The notes: generated by a model not told the origin, from the sequence alone. Counted from the first letter of the stretch, positions 1 through 11,991 are shown. The stretch is DNA of 64,000 nt from Puccinia triticina (GCF_026914185.1 NC_070574.1:2356501-2420500); one strand, 5' to 3'. Made by a program: numbers and translations.

Positions 1-193
1 TAGTTTATACATTTTATTGTTTTTCATTTCTCATTCATCTATATTATCAATAATAAAAAAAAAAAACACGCGTTTACATCACAAAGACCCGTGAAGAAGA
101 GACTAATCAATTATCTCTTGTGCGCGTCCTTCACCCGAATCCATCATCCAAATCGAATCAAAAATCATCATAAAATATCCCTGCGCTATCGCA

Positions 194-335
194 GGTGTGT
201 GTGTTTGAGAGTCGTCGTTGTCGTCCGAGTCGTTGTTCATCAAGGATATTATCTTCATCATAAAGGTGTGTGTGTTTGAGAGTCGTCGTTGTCGTCCGAG
301 TCGTTGTTCATCAAGGATATTATCTTCATCATAAA
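194..335. repeat. 71-bp tandem duplication
   Basis: Two adjacent copies of a 71-bp segment (194-264 and 265-335), beginning GTGTGTGTTTGAGAG and ending CATCATAAAG, match essentially base for base. The period is not a multiple of three, so a coding frame crossing it would shift. It lies at the 5' edge of the first open frame and probably in untranslated or intronic sequence. Confidence 0.9.
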
Positions 336-1287
336 GATCGTCTGGTCGAATTCACCCAGAATTTACACCCCTGCCTCTACCACTTACAAGGTTACGGCAC
401 CGCCCGTCCTCACGTATGTCAAGAGCGAAGCAAACGGCGGATGCTACCGGTTGGTCAAACCCGAGGAATACGGAATTGAGAATGAACCATCTTGGAAGCT
501 CGGCGGCTTTAGCATGTACAACATGCTGCAGACAGGCTCCCTCCTGTCATCATCTGATGACAGCGAATACGTCGCCACCTTGGAGAAGAACGACGTCACC
601 CACCGCCTCACGATCTTTGGCTTTTTCCACAACGAATATCCAGCGGCCACCGAGAATGGAGGTATCGATCTCGTTACATTGATCAACAAGGTATGCGGAG
701 CGGGCGCCAGCGTTGTGAACGTGACCCTGGAGAGCATCGAAGGTGGTTTGAAGCTGGACGTCAATGATCAAACCGAAACGATCAGTTTCCTATCGCTTGC
801 CGCTGCATGCAGCAGCCTAGCCAGACAGCACAATCTCCACGACACGTTCCTTGCGCATCAGCGCGACCCGGCCATCAGCAGCGCGTATCGGATGCAGAAC
901 AAATCCATTCCCTACACCTACAACCACATTGAGATCTCGACCTCCGCGCATGAAGAGAGGAAATGGGGCAAGCTTCTGGAAAAGGTTCAGTCGACTGAGG
1001 AGCCGCTGTATGCCAACCTCTTCACAGCCGGCAACGCAGCATACAGCATCCGCGACCAGACGGAGGCCGATGCCTTGATGCGGGTCAACAATGTCAATCA
1101 GAAGATCAAGAGGTTGCTCGCCGCCCATCCCAACCACGCGGTCTACCTGACTGATGAACATCGCGCTAAATGGGAGGCATCCACATTCGCCGGGCAGAAG
1201 GGCGGCAAGAAGCAGAAGAAGGGCGGGAACGCTTCCAGGGCTCAAGGAAGTGATATTGAGGTTTTGTCCATAGTTATGTCATACTAG
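289..1287 (+). CDS. Unrecognised protein, 5' end unresolved
   Basis: I do not recognise this protein. An open frame runs to TAG at 1285-1287, but there is no ATG until 514, which would give 258 aa. The frame stays open and protein-like upstream of 514, so a spliced 5' exon outside or at the left edge of the window is likely. The visible product is soluble, with no signal peptide or membrane segment. It has a mixed acidic/basic body and a Lys/Gly-rich basic tail (GGKKQKKGGNASRA), which could bind nucleic acid. A 71-bp tandem duplication overlaps the left end. It could be a host gene or an accessory gene of a mobile element; nothing in the sequence decides this. Confidence 0.5.
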   Translation: MSSESLFIKDIIFIIKIVWSNSPRIYTPASTTYKVTAPPVLTYVKSEANGGCYRLVKPEEYGIENEPSWKLGGFSMYNMLQTGSLLSSSDDSEYVATLEKNDVTHRLTIFGFFHNEYPAATENGGIDLVTLINKVCGAGASVVNVTLESIEGGLKLDVNDQTETISFLSLAAACSSLARQHNLHDTFLAHQRDPAISSAYRMQNKSIPYTYNHIEISTSAHEERKWGKLLEKVQSTEEPLYANLFTAGNAAYSIRDQTEADALMRVNNVNQKIKRLLAAHPNHAVYLTDEHRAKWEASTFAGQKGGKKQKKGGNASRAQGSDIEVLSIVMSY

Positions 1288-3002
1288 ACAATACATCCTC
1301 TCCTCAAATCCTCCTGGCTTAGAGCATCTCCACCGCGGTCCCTATGCAACCAAATAGGGACCGCGGGTCCCAAAACCACAGCCACCGCAGTCCCTATGTG
1401 GGGCCCTGAAATACACCACCGGGCAACTGGGACGGGACATTGGCCCAACGTGTGCTTCGATGGTTGGGCTAACCAAACAGCAGCCCTGGCTCCGGAGCAA
1501 CCCCTCCAAAGGAGGGACTTCAGTCTAAAACCGGAGCGTTACAGTCGGCCAGTTTTGGTGTAGCCAACTTTTGGACGGCTGCACCTCCTGTACATCCATC
1601 TCACCAGAGGTAAAAAGTTGGGTTGGAGATAGAGGAAGATGGTGTGGTCCTCCTCATCCACTTTTCAAAAGAAAATGTTGAAAATTGGACCAGAAGGAAT
1701 TTTTGCAAGATCACAAAAATCTGAAAATCTGACTCTTCAAGATTGAACTGAAGTTGGTTCTTGGCTTCTCAATCAGAATCCAAGTCATGTTGGACTAAAT
1801 TTGGCTTGTAAAAAATCCTACACATTATACAATTTTTGAAAAATTCAAAATCCTTCTTGATGGGATGAAGGCCTCCATCTTGGGCACACCCTGCCCAACC
1901 TTATTATCCACTGGGTGGTTGTGTATACTTTATATGATTTTTACAAAAAAAAGGACCTCAGAAGCCCAACTGTGACACACAAGCATGCACATTTTAGTTA
2001 CAAGCCTCTCCTGCACTTTGTGCGTTTAACGGAGAGGCTGTACAAGCTCAGTGACCACGTTGGTCCACCGCAACCACGACATCCCCAAAGGGGAATGGTG
2101 GGTCAAACTTTGGCACAACGGACTCCCCCACCTTCACCCAACCATGTCCCAATTGTGGAATTGCATCTGTGCAGCCTGCTAAAAGGACAAAAAGTGTTCC
2201 TTGAACCTGCAACCTTGACACTGCTTTGGGTAACAGGGAAGATTAACTGCTGCACCAACCAGATTGGTTTCAGCGAGTAGCTTTTGTGTACATACAACCC
2301 AAAATTCAGCCATTTGGCTGAATTTTTGAGGTTCTGTGCAGAGTTGGGGTGATTGGATGCCCCAATCATGCAGATTGTGGATTGGCTGGATAAAACAATC
2401 CCAATCATGCAATAGGTTGGTCCAACATTCTCTAATCAGGTAACATTGGACCAACCAACACCAATCACAGAAAGTGACCTGGTGGTGTAGGGACAGCAAT
2501 CAAAAGTACCAATTGAGTTGTATATATATAACCCAATAGGGACTGGCCCTAGGGCCTGCAAATGTATCCTCCACAAGAACAAAATGGTGCAATTGGCCAT
2601 AGTTATGGACTTGACTTTTGCTGATGAAAATGTTGAGGGGAACTTAGGTGACACATGACTAAGAGAGGTTTGACAAGGTGTCAAGGACAAAGTCTGAGAA
2701 CTGTGATTCAAAGGATAATCATCATTCAGTTAGGATCACAGTAAGAGGAAACAACTAGACTATATAGATGTATAATATAGGCTAAGTTGTGGGTGTATAG
2801 ATTAGAAGCATACTGCATAAGGAAATGCTAATGCACTATCTCAACAGAAAAACCCCAGTGACTTACAGACAGATTAGAAGAACTCTTCCAATAATTTAAG
2901 TACATACTTAATTCTTGCACCCGGCTTGCTCCAGGCAGAAGGGACTCCCCAGCCCATGTCAACAAGGTCTACGATCTTGTTGACTGGGAGGGTACAACCT
3001 AA
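1288..3002. other. No gene; one MITE-like terminus
   Basis: No convincing coding sequence. At 1320-1331 the motif TTAGAGCATCTCC resembles the end of the MITE at 3003-3286, followed by GGGACCGCGG-type short palindromes, but no matching second end was found nearby. The rest is AT-rich unique-looking sequence with short inverted motifs (for example around 2310-2330). Confidence 0.5.
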
Positions 3003-3286
3003 GAGCATCTGAAACTTTTTTGGGGGTGTATTGGCTTGCCTTTAGCAGCCTGCAAGTAGATGTCCCAAGCTGTCACTAATATGTCACAGAAGTCTGTATT
3101 AGGGACTGTTGATTTGGGCGGCGGTGGATCCCACACTGCTAATACTGGCCCAAGCTGCCAAAGAAAGCTGCCAAAGGGAGCTTTGATTAAAAGCTCTCTC
3201 AGCAGCTCCGCTGGAGGCCAACATCGACCTCTGGCCCACCAAAGTTGAACTCAGGCTGCACAACAGCGGCTCTGTTGGAGATGCTC
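3003..3286. mobile_element. Tourist/PIF-Harbinger-like MITE
   Basis: A 284-bp segment begins GAGCATCTGAAAC and ends GTTGGAGATGCTC, giving terminal inverted repeats with the core GAGCATCT. It is flanked on both sides by TAA (3000-3002 and 3287-3289), the 3-bp target duplication typical of PIF/Harbinger elements. There is no coding capacity, so it is a non-autonomous copy. Confidence 0.65.
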
Positions 3287-3289
3287 TAA

Positions 3290-4139
3290 CCAGGGTAGCG
3301 GAACAGTCTTGTTGACCAGGAGCAATTTCATCTGTTCAACAAGCACCACGGACATTTGCTCAGCACCTGTTTGCAAGTGCCTTCCCACAATTCATGCCAA
3401 CATTTGGTCCAATGCTGGTTAGATACTGGTTCAAAGTTGGTTTGATGTTGGTCTGATGTTGGTTCAAAGAATGGTTAATTTCAGGTGCAATCTAACCTGA
3501 TGCTAACTGGAATTATATGAGATGTATTGTGGAAGGTACATGTAGAACATACATCATCCCTATACTGAAACTAAGCCCAACCATGATCAGGTGGACTCAA
3601 TACACAATGATATGAATGTTTTGACCTGATTTTTTACCTTGGTGTATACCCATACCCTGTAGATTGCTCTGATGCATGTTTTTGATTTTTTTTGGTCAGC
3701 CTAAATGCACTCCAAAAAAATCCCAAAAGCACTCCAAAAATGAGTGTGTGAAGTGTGCACTTCAACAATTGTTGGAGTACGGAGTAGAATATTCCAAGTT
3801 GGCTAGAGTGCAGAACCGGGGACTCAGTCTTTGGAGTGCACCACAAAGAACATCAGTGGCCTGCAAATGTAATGAGTGCCTGTGAGTCTCACTCCATAAG
3901 ATTGGAGTGCATATCCCCAGTCCATTCATGATATTTTTCCTCCCCAAAAGGGAAGTGCAGAGCTGGGAACTCCAGCCAGAGCTGGAGTGCATACACTTGA
4001 ACCCCAGTCAAGAAGGGTATACATACTACACACCCTTTCTGGCCATCCCGTGGGCTATGTACACACCCCACTGGATGCCAGCTTACACCTCTTGATCACC
4101 GGTATACCACGGGTGCAAAAAAGCATCTCAATTTGTGTG
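3290..4139. other. No gene; GGAGTGCA-rich stretch
   Basis: No gene seen. Between about 3700 and 4060 the words ACTCCA and TGGAGTGCA recur in both orientations, so this may be an older, decayed relative of the hairpin array that starts just to the right. Confidence 0.4.
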
Positions 4140-4144
4140 GATCC

Positions 4145-5035
4145 ACATAATCCACATCTCCTCTTGATGACTGGTCCGTGCTGGTCATTGGGGGGAATTA
4201 CTCCTCTCAATGACCTTACACACCGGTCATCAAGAGGTGTGTACAGGTCATTGAGAGGAGTAATTCCCCCCAATGACCAGTCTGTACTGGTCATCCAGCG
4301 GAGTAACATCTCCCCTCAATGACCGGTCTGTACCGTTCATCAAGAGGTGGAAGTCCCCTTGATGACTGGTCTGTACCGGTCATTGAGAGGAGTAATTCCC
4401 CCCAATGACCGGTCTGTACGGGTCATTTAGTGGAGTAACATCTCCCCTTGATGACCGGTCTGTAGCGGTCATTGAGAGGAATAACACCTCCCCTGACCCG
4501 TACAGACCGGAGGAGGTGTTACTCCTCTCTCCCTTTGATGACCGGTCTGTCCATGTCATCGAGAGGAGTAACACCTCCCCTCAATGACCAGTCTGTGCCG
4601 GTCGTCAAGGGGACTTCCACCTCTTGATGACCAGTACAGACCGTTCATTGAGGGGACGTGTGACTCCTGTGTGTCACACTAACATACACCCGTACGTTTG
4701 TGTGACAACGGGGATCAATGGGGGGCACTACACATCACGCCCCCTCAGAAAACTCCAATTGATGGCCGACCACCGGGTGGAGTACACACTCTGCTTGATG
4801 AATGGCAATCAAGCGGAGTATGCATCCCACCTGATTACAGGCCATCAACTGGGGTGGGTACTCCACAAATGATGACCAGCCATTGAGTCCTGTGCAGGCC
4901 ACTCAATGACCAGCCATCAAGCGGCATACTGGGGTTTAATGCCGCTTGATGGCTATTGAGTGAAGTACATGCATGTACCCCACTCAATGACCAAGTGCTC
5001 CCCCCTCAATGACTGGGACAGACCGGTCATTGAGA
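4145..5035. repeat. Double-hairpin array (GACCGGTC type)
   Basis: About 0.9 kb of tandem palindromic units. Each unit alternates two stems: TGACCGG-loop-CCGGTCA (loop usually TCTGTA) and GAGAGGAGTAA paired with its complement TTACTCCTCTC. The units decay toward the right end (4700-5035), where the sequence becomes GGAGTACA/CCACTCAATGACC. Short open frames across the array are by-products of the repeat and not genes. Confidence 0.9.
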
Positions 5036-8000
5036 CCAATTCAACTCAGAAGATTCAAAACCAAAAGAAGCCAAAAATTTAATTTGAAAAGGAATTCAAT
5101 CACTCTATTTTTAAAATAGAAAGAAGTATGAATAGGAAAAAAATAGTAACACAACTTGGGAAGACAGAAATTCCCAAATTCCAGACCCATCAACAGTACT
5201 TTAGAATCAAATATTTGGATCCATGTTGATTGTAAGTCAGAATGTCACTTTTTTATTTATTTAAAAATCTTTCTTGAATCAGGGAGACAAAAATGGTGCA
5301 GTAAACCAGAAAAAATGTGAACAAAATGTGATCCTTCCAGAAATACAGTTCTTTTATAAACTTGGCATCTGATTCACTACACAGCAACTTAAGGATTCCC
5401 AATTTATGCCTTCAGTATCTTGAAAATCGTGAATTCTCATTCTGAATTGAATAGATCCACATTGTCCTTCAGAAAGTTCCATGTGCAGTGGAAGTTGGAA
5501 TTCAGGGTTATTCAACATGCCCCAATTTACTTGTGCATGGCTTGCCCTTAAATCCCCACCAAAAAAAAGAAAATTTGGAAAATTTACTTCAGGGAGCCAG
5601 TTACAGAACACAATAAGAATTTTCAACTATATTCCAAGGTGGCTACGCCACCCACTTCAAAGGGTGTAAATTTTATACGTTGTCATTTCAACAATCAGCC
5701 AGCTAATGGTACAGCCACTCAACCTCATATCCAAGGCTGATTTCTGACAATAAGTTAGAAGAGGAATCTCAGATCCCAGATAATTTCAAATGGGTTGAAT
5801 TGGGGATTGGAAATACATAAATTCACAACTTCTACATCATTCTCAAATAACTACTCTTTGGAACTTAACCATTGAAATTTTCAAATGGTCTGCTTCAATT
5901 TGAACATGGGCTCAGCCACTACCAGCCAGATAATAAAAGATACTCTCTTTAAAAATCATCACCATTCAAAAACCCCATTCCGCCAGACACAATCAAAGGA
6001 AAAATTGTAATTTGAAATCAACTTGCATGTAAACTCCCTCTTCTACCTAACATATAAATCAATCACAACCAGATTTTTGAGTCTTGGATAAATTATTTCC
6101 TCAAATCCAAGTGAACATCATGACTTATATGGTTCTTCTTCTTATAGGTTTGCAGAGACAAGAAAATCTCAAAAATGCTGACCTAGATCACTTCTGGCTG
6201 CTTTTTGAAAATGAATCACAGCTTGTTTCCTTGAATGGATTTTTGTGCCAAGTTTTCAGTCGCCTTATTATCATCCTTGAAACATTTTTCTCAATTAGAT
6301 CCAAGCCTTGTGATATTTTTGCTATGATCTGTTCACGTAACAGCTGACCTTGAAGAATCAGACATCCACCTTGCAACCAAAAAATATCATGGGGATACCT
6401 TGTTTACCAAGGCAATCTTTTATTCTTCTTGAATTCCCTTGAGTAATAAAGCATGCTGAATCCTTGCAACCTGATGGTAATCTTTTTGCTTGCACCTCTT
6501 TCATTTGTTCTTTCTACCAAGCTCCTGAAAAACTGTGCAATCTTTGATATTGTTTTGGGTAGGCTCCTTCACATGTTAAATTTCTCAAGGTTTGGATTTT
6601 GGACAAAGAAAACTACATTTGAGGCTCTCAAAATTCTTACAGAGCTGATTGCTTGCAGGCCATTGACTCAAAATTTCAAGCAGACCCAACATAGCATCTG
6701 CCGGTGGGAAAACTGGCATGGAAAATCATGTGCATTCAATTGATAGCAAATATTTCAAAAAAATACTCCGCACATCATTCCTGAAACAATCAAAGATATG
6801 ACGATTCAATAAAAAATCATCCCAGAGAGAAACAGAACTTTGAGTAAGAATAACATGATAAGATTGAAATTGATACCCAAGATTTTCCACTGAAAATTTC
6901 AAGCAGAACCAACCTGGGGAATGCATACTGGAAAACTGAAATGGAGAGTAATGAAGATTCAATCCAAGAGAACTGTTAGAGAGGAATTGAATCCAAGTTT
7001 ATTAAAGATACAGTTTTTACACAATTGAAAAAATTAAAGATCAAGGGTTCCCCCTATAAACTCACCAAATCAACAAAAAAAATTCAAGGGTTTCCCCTAA
7101 AAAGTTTCACAATACTAAGAGATTTATTGCTCATAAGGTACTGGTCTATCTGTCAGGCACAGAGACAAGAGAAAATAAAGAAAACAATGTTTTTACCTAA
7201 GAGCGGAAAGTTGGCCGACTCAGGTAGAGCAATAAGAATGTTTTGATAAAGGAAATGGCTGCAAAGCAGCTGACGTCGCGCAGTGGCGATAGAGAAAATA
7301 GTGTCCAAGAGAGGCAACTGCGCTCGGCGTCAGTGCTATGACTTCCGGGAAAGAAGTTTTAGGAGAGAAGATCTCTTACTTGGACTCGGTAGGTGGAGCA
7401 CTTAACACTTGCCTATCCGAGCTACAAGGCTTTGGGCACTTGTGGTATCTGCAGAATATAAATTCTGACAGTTAGCATTTGCGTGCTATTAAGTGGCACT
7501 ACAGCTCAGGACTTACCTTCTCTCAAAGGGGTGGAGATCTCTTTGCTGAGGCTGGGACCTGATAGGTCTAGGTTGGCGTCGGAGGTTGGCGTGCTGTATC
7601 AAGGATAGGAATCCTGTCAGCATCGCTGCCCTAGCTATGGCAATCCTAGCTTTCCTACTTACCTTGAAGGTGTTTGGATTTGCTTGGATCGCTTTGGCAC
7701 TCCGTCTATCGTTGACGTGGCTAAGGGGAGAGGAACAGAGTTTCAGCTCTTGCTTACTCCTTCTGTCTGGGAGTCGCATGCATATGCATGGACCTAGGGA
7801 ATGCACGGACTTACCACTCCCCCTTGCGGGGTTAGGGTTTTGTACCTTGCGCTTCCTCTGATCTGGGGCAAGCCCTGAATCTTGACATCCCCAAGGTACA
7901 AATGTGAAAAAAAGTGAAACAATGTCTCATCAACAACAAAAAAAAATCAACCAGACTAGACAATGATACCAATAAAAGAAATTTATCTAAAATTCAACCT

Positions 8001-8518
8001 AGGCTTCCAACATCAGCAGTGCTGTGCGCCCAGGCTCAACCTCCAGCCCGCGTCAAGCGCGCGGGTCAAAAAGGTTGGACATGAAGGCCCCCAGCCTGCA
8101 GCAAAGGCTGCAGACCCGTGGGGGGCCCACTCTTTGCCCCTCGGACTGCGCAAATGCAACAGCGGAGGGATGAGGACAAAGGATAGCTGAAAGTGCAGCA
8201 TCTCACGTCGCCTGGGGATTCATCAGATCACATGTCCCTTCCTTTATAAGCTCAAGTCACAGCCAGCACCCCTTCCAGCTCAACAGCCGTGAGCATGCGA
8301 TCCACCTCAGAAGAACTTCAGAAGCCACCCCGTGGCCATCACAACCAGTACTGCGGCGCCACTGCCTGGGCCATTCTGAGCAGATGCGGAAATTGAAATC
8401 AGATTATGTATCACGTTCTGCCACAATGAAACACACAACTGACGGATTCAGCTCCAATCAACCGGCCCTATTTGGGAGGCGCTGCACATGTTGTCCATTT
8501 CTACAATGGCGGTACGGT
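5036..8518. other. No gene; AT-rich, possible LTR-type remnants
   Basis: No convincing gene. The sequence is AT-rich with only short open frames. Around 6985-7110 the words CCAAGTTTATTAAA and CAAGGGTTTCCCCT occur and recur at 15388-15450, so this is a dispersed repeat, possibly an LTR portion. Near 7975 the minus strand reads TTGGTATCATTG, which resembles an initiator-tRNA primer-binding site of an LTR retrotransposon, but no paired LTR was demonstrated. Confidence 0.35.
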
Positions 8519-9010
8519 TCCTGTCAGCCTTAGAGTCAACACAGTTGACCTAAAACTGCCTTTCATCTCCATTTTATACCTAAATGTGCTCATATCTTTT
8601 TAACCTCAAGACATAAGGTTGTTTTGACTTCAGATTCTGATTTCTCATGCAATTTTGACCCTAGTGTTCACTGATCACTTTACAATATCTCTACTCCTTC
8701 ATAGAGTTTGTGGTTTGTGACACACATGCGCAGCAGCGCTGTGTAGTCGCGCCTGAGCGCTCCAAACCACATGTACATGTGTGATTATGTCATCCAACTT
8801 TGAAAATTTTCGAAGTCAGGATTCCCCAGGCAGCTGGAGGATCAACAGACTTCAGACAACCAGAACCACACCCCCAGATAACCCAGGATCAACCCCACAA
8901 GGATACCTCACTCCCAGTACACCTACCGTCACAGGCGCCTAGGATATTGACAGTAAGTATACCTTTCTTTGAACCTTGATTATCTCAGAGTGAAACTCTG
9001 TGTCTCTTGA
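8519..9010 (+). repeat. Dispersed repeat, copy 1 (LTR-like)
   Basis: This segment starts TGTCAGCCTTAGAGTCAACA and contains GGATATTGACAGTAAGTA. It matches 55819-56290 in the same orientation at high identity over roughly 470 bp. A second matching block (9250-9400 and 57430-57560: pyrimidine tract then CTTGTGTCCTGTTGTCACT) follows at different distances. The TG start and unit size fit a solo LTR or retroelement leader, but boundaries and target duplication were not resolved. Confidence 0.6.
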
Positions 9011-9768
9011 CTGTTTCTTTTCCTTCTCTTTTTACCCAACTCCATCAAGATCAAAGGTTCCTCTGTTAAACCTAGACTTAGTCTAAAAATCAGAGCAGAT
9101 TAGTTTACTATTCTGTGTCCCCCCACCGTCTCCTTGGTGCGCGCGGAGGCTGTAGCCCCTGTTGGTCTGGCGCAGCTGTCCTTATCACTTTTCCAGGTGA
9201 TTCAAGTTGACTTTTGAGGATCCTCCTATAAGGAGTAGATAGACCCCCTCCAGATCATATATTTCTCTTTCTCTTTCTCTTTCATTCTCTTTCTCTCTTA
9301 CTCTCTGTTTGTAGTTCTTTATCCCAAGAAATACAACCAGTGTCCCCCATTTCTCTTGTGTCCTGTTGTCACTTTAGAGGCACAGGTTCACAGTTCCAGC
9401 TGTGAACCCTTGAGCTGTAAGTCTTGCAAGGCTTCCTGCATATAATTGACTATTCTCCATAATCCTGGTTTCCTTTACAGTTTACTGCAACAGCTTCCAC
9501 CCCGCATCCATTGAAATCATCTCCCGCCTGCTTGTCCTCGGCCACTTCAAGCAGCTAATTGAAAACCTGAAAGGGCACATCCAAGATATCAAAACCAACA
9601 GGTGGTTCCAGGAGTAGACTGGGCCCTGCCAGCCAACCAAGCCATCACTGTTGAGTCCATTCTCTCTTCTCCTCACCTACTTTTCACTGACTCATTTTCC
9701 TCATTCAGCATGTAGGCCCACATACTGCCTAAAGTCTCGCTTTAGCAGCATATGGAGTATAGACGGAC
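9011..9768 (+). other. No clear gene; pyrimidine tract and short open exon-like frame
   Basis: A CTCTTT-rich tract (9255-9310) is followed by the CTTGTGTCCTGTTGTCACT block shared with 57.5 kb. Then comes an acceptor-like TTTACAG and an open stretch (about 9482-9618) ending in TAG that resembles part of a retroelement Gag. It is too short to assign. Confidence 0.3.
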
Positions 9769-9776
9769 TGAAGAGG

Positions 9777-11641
9777 TAGAGAATCTGCCGTTGGACCCGG
9801 GTGCCAGCGGCACCCGGGTGCCGCACCCGTTTTACCTGAAAAATAGGCACCCGCACCCGTACCCGGCACCTGTCGGCGGGTGCCGCGGGTGTACCGGCGG
9901 TGTACCGGCGGGTGCCGCCGGAAAGGATCCCTTCCGGGAGACGAGGCTGTTGTAGTCTTGTCGTCCGCAAGGGATCCGCGGACGACGAGGCTACAACAGC
10001 CTCGTCGCTCGCAAGGGATCCGCGGACGACGAGGCTACAACAGCCTCGTCGCTCGCAAGTGATCCCTTGCGGACGACGAGGCTACAACAGCCTCGTCGCT
10101 CGCAAGGGATCCGCGGACGACGAGGCTACAACAGCCTCGTCGCTCGCAAGTGATCCCTTGCGGACGACGAGGCTACAACAGCCTCGTCGCTCGCAAGTGA
10201 TCCCTTGCGGACGACGAGGCTACAACAGCCTCGTCGCTCGCAAGTGATCCCTTGCGGACGACGAGGCTGTATCTTGTCGTCCGCAAGGGTTCACTTGCGG
10301 ACGACGAGGCTACAACTCGTTGTCCGCAAGTGATCCCTTGCGGACGACGAGGCTACAACTCGTTGTCCGCAAGTGATCCCTTGCGGACGACGAGATACAG
10401 CCTCCACGTCCGCAAGGGATCCCTTCCGGGAGACGAGGCTGTTGTAGCCTCGTCCTCCGCGAGGGATCCGGACGACGAGGCTACAACAGCCTCGTCTCAC
10501 TGAAGGGATCCCTCCCGGACGACGAGGCTACAACAGCCTCGTCTCCCGGAAGGGATTCCTCCCAGACGACGAGGCTACAACAGCCTTGTCTCCCGGACGA
10601 CGAGGCTACAACAGCCTCGTCTCCCGGAAGGGATTCCTCCCGGACGACGAGGCTATGCTGTAGCCTCTTCGTCTGGACGACCCAAACTCCGCCGCATCCG
10701 GGGGAGCTGGGGCGGTACCTGGGCTAGCTTAACACAAGCCCCTCGTTTCAGAGGGAGGCGGGTGAAACACCGCCGGGCGCCTCTCGCGGAGCGAGCCTCT
10801 GAAAGAGGGGCTTGTGGGGTATCCCTGACTTTTGGCGTGAGCGGTTTTCAAATTTAGGTGGGAGGAATTTGCCTCCGCTTGTTCCCTATCTTGCAGAGGG
10901 AATTTCCCGAGGCCTGTTACACCAATTGAAAGGCCTACATCCGGCCCTTCCCATGCCCAAGCATGGATAAAATCCAGCAAACCATCCGGTGGCCATGGCC
11001 CTTTGAAGTTTTACATTTTTGAGACGAGTGACCGGCAGATTGTTCAGGGCTTGCACTGTATGAAGCCCGCCAGTCGGATGCATTCCATCCTTGCATGAAT
11101 TGCGGCCGTCAATGATCTGAAAAAAAAAACTGATGGGCTGTATCTTCTAGAGTACAGCTCCATGTGGATTCCCATTCCTTCCTGCTCCGAGCTGAGCTCC
11201 AGCTTTCAAGAGCTTTCAAGTCTCAGGAAAGTGATATTTTTCTAAAGAATGTTTAATAAAAAAAATACCAGCAGGAAGGCAAGATGCCCGCCTGCTGGGA
11301 AATGTGCATCTCATCCGAGGGGGAGCTCAGATGAAGACGCCATCCACGGTTGAAGTGAATATTACCCAAAATACAGCGAAAATGGGAAATCTCTCACCCC
11401 AGGACGGGCACTTAAGTTGCAAGCCCCTCTTCCAGAGGCTCGCTTCGCGAGGCGCCCCCGGCGCGCCGGTCCTTCGGCCCCTGGAACGAGGGGATTGTGT
11501 TAGGCTAGGTACCTGGGCAGGTACCCGGGTGCCGCACCCGTTTTACCCAAAAAACAGGCACCCGTACCCGCACCCGGCACCCGCGCGCGGGTGCGGGGCG
11601 GGTGCCGGGTACCTGCCGCGGGTCCAACGGCAGATTCTCTA
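9777..11641. mobile_element. Non-autonomous hAT-like element with internal hairpin array
   Basis: The ends are inverted copies: the left begins TAGAGAATCTGCCGTTGGAC and the right is its exact complement. The flanks are direct 8-bp repeats TGAAGAGG (9769-9776 and 11642-11649). An 8-bp target duplication plus TAGAG ends (the hAT YARNG rule) point to hAT. Inside, both ends carry a GGTACCCGGGTGCC-rich module, and inverted 110-bp blocks lie at about 10700-10820 and 11410-11510. A hairpin array fills 9930-10675. No transposase is present, so movement would need a helper in trans. Confidence 0.8.
9930..10675. repeat. Double-hairpin array (GACGAGGC type)
   Basis: Units of roughly 47 bp alternate two palindromes: GACGAGGCTACAACAGCCTCGTC, and CGCAAGTGATCCCTTGCG or its CGCAAGGGATCCGCG variant. 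About a dozen units lie directly after the GGTACCC-rich terminal module of the hAT-like element. The design matches the other arrays in this window, but the sequence is unrelated. Confidence 0.9.
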
Positions 11642-11671
11642 TGAAGAGGTCTGGGGTGATTTGGGTGTGAG

Positions 11672-11991
11672 GGCCAGCTGGAGATTGTGGACATGCGCTT
11701 CTGGCGCTCAGCAACCTACGCAAAGTTCTTCGGCCATGTCGACCGGGCCAGCGGGATCTACTACAAGCGGTGGGCCAAGGGGCCAATCCACTCGATTGCC
11801 GCCACCCTCTTCCTCCCCCGCAAGCAGGTCCATCGCTGGGACAATGTGGGCTACTTCCAGCCGCCCTCCTCCCACTGTCCGGCCGACTACAACCGCTTCC
11901 ATTCCAACAGCAAATGCTTCTGCGACCTGCTCAAAAACTTCGAACTCCAGCCCCATAGCTGTGACCCCTTGTGGGCCCAGCTCCCTGCCAG
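11672..11991 (+). pseudogene. Exon fragment of a KRE2/MNT1-family alpha-mannosyltransferase
   Basis: The frame reads LEIVDMRFWRSATYAKFF..HVDRASGIYYKRW..GPIHSIAATLFLP..VHRWDNVGY..P..HCPAD..NSKCFC..SCDPLW. This lines up with the C-terminal catalytic part of glycosyltransferase family 15 (Golgi alpha-1,2-mannosyltransferases that extend O- and N-linked glycans). Only about 105 codons are present; the N-terminal half is absent upstream, where a hAT-like element ends 30 bp away. The usual YERWGDAP stretch reads YKRWAKGP here, so loss of function is likely. A possible donor (CAG/GTCCGT) closes the exon. It is best read as a captured or orphaned exon. A true gene with distant exons is less likely but not excluded. 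Confidence 0.65.

Noticed and set aside
4055..4322. Open frames across the GACCGG arrays that look like repetitive proteins
   Set aside because: They arise on both strands from palindromic repeat units and change with the array sequence; no start context or conserved composition supports coding.
4145..5035. Possible CRISPR-like array of palindromic repeats
   Set aside because: The repeats are contiguous double hairpins without unique spacers, no cas genes occur, and the genome is eukaryotic.
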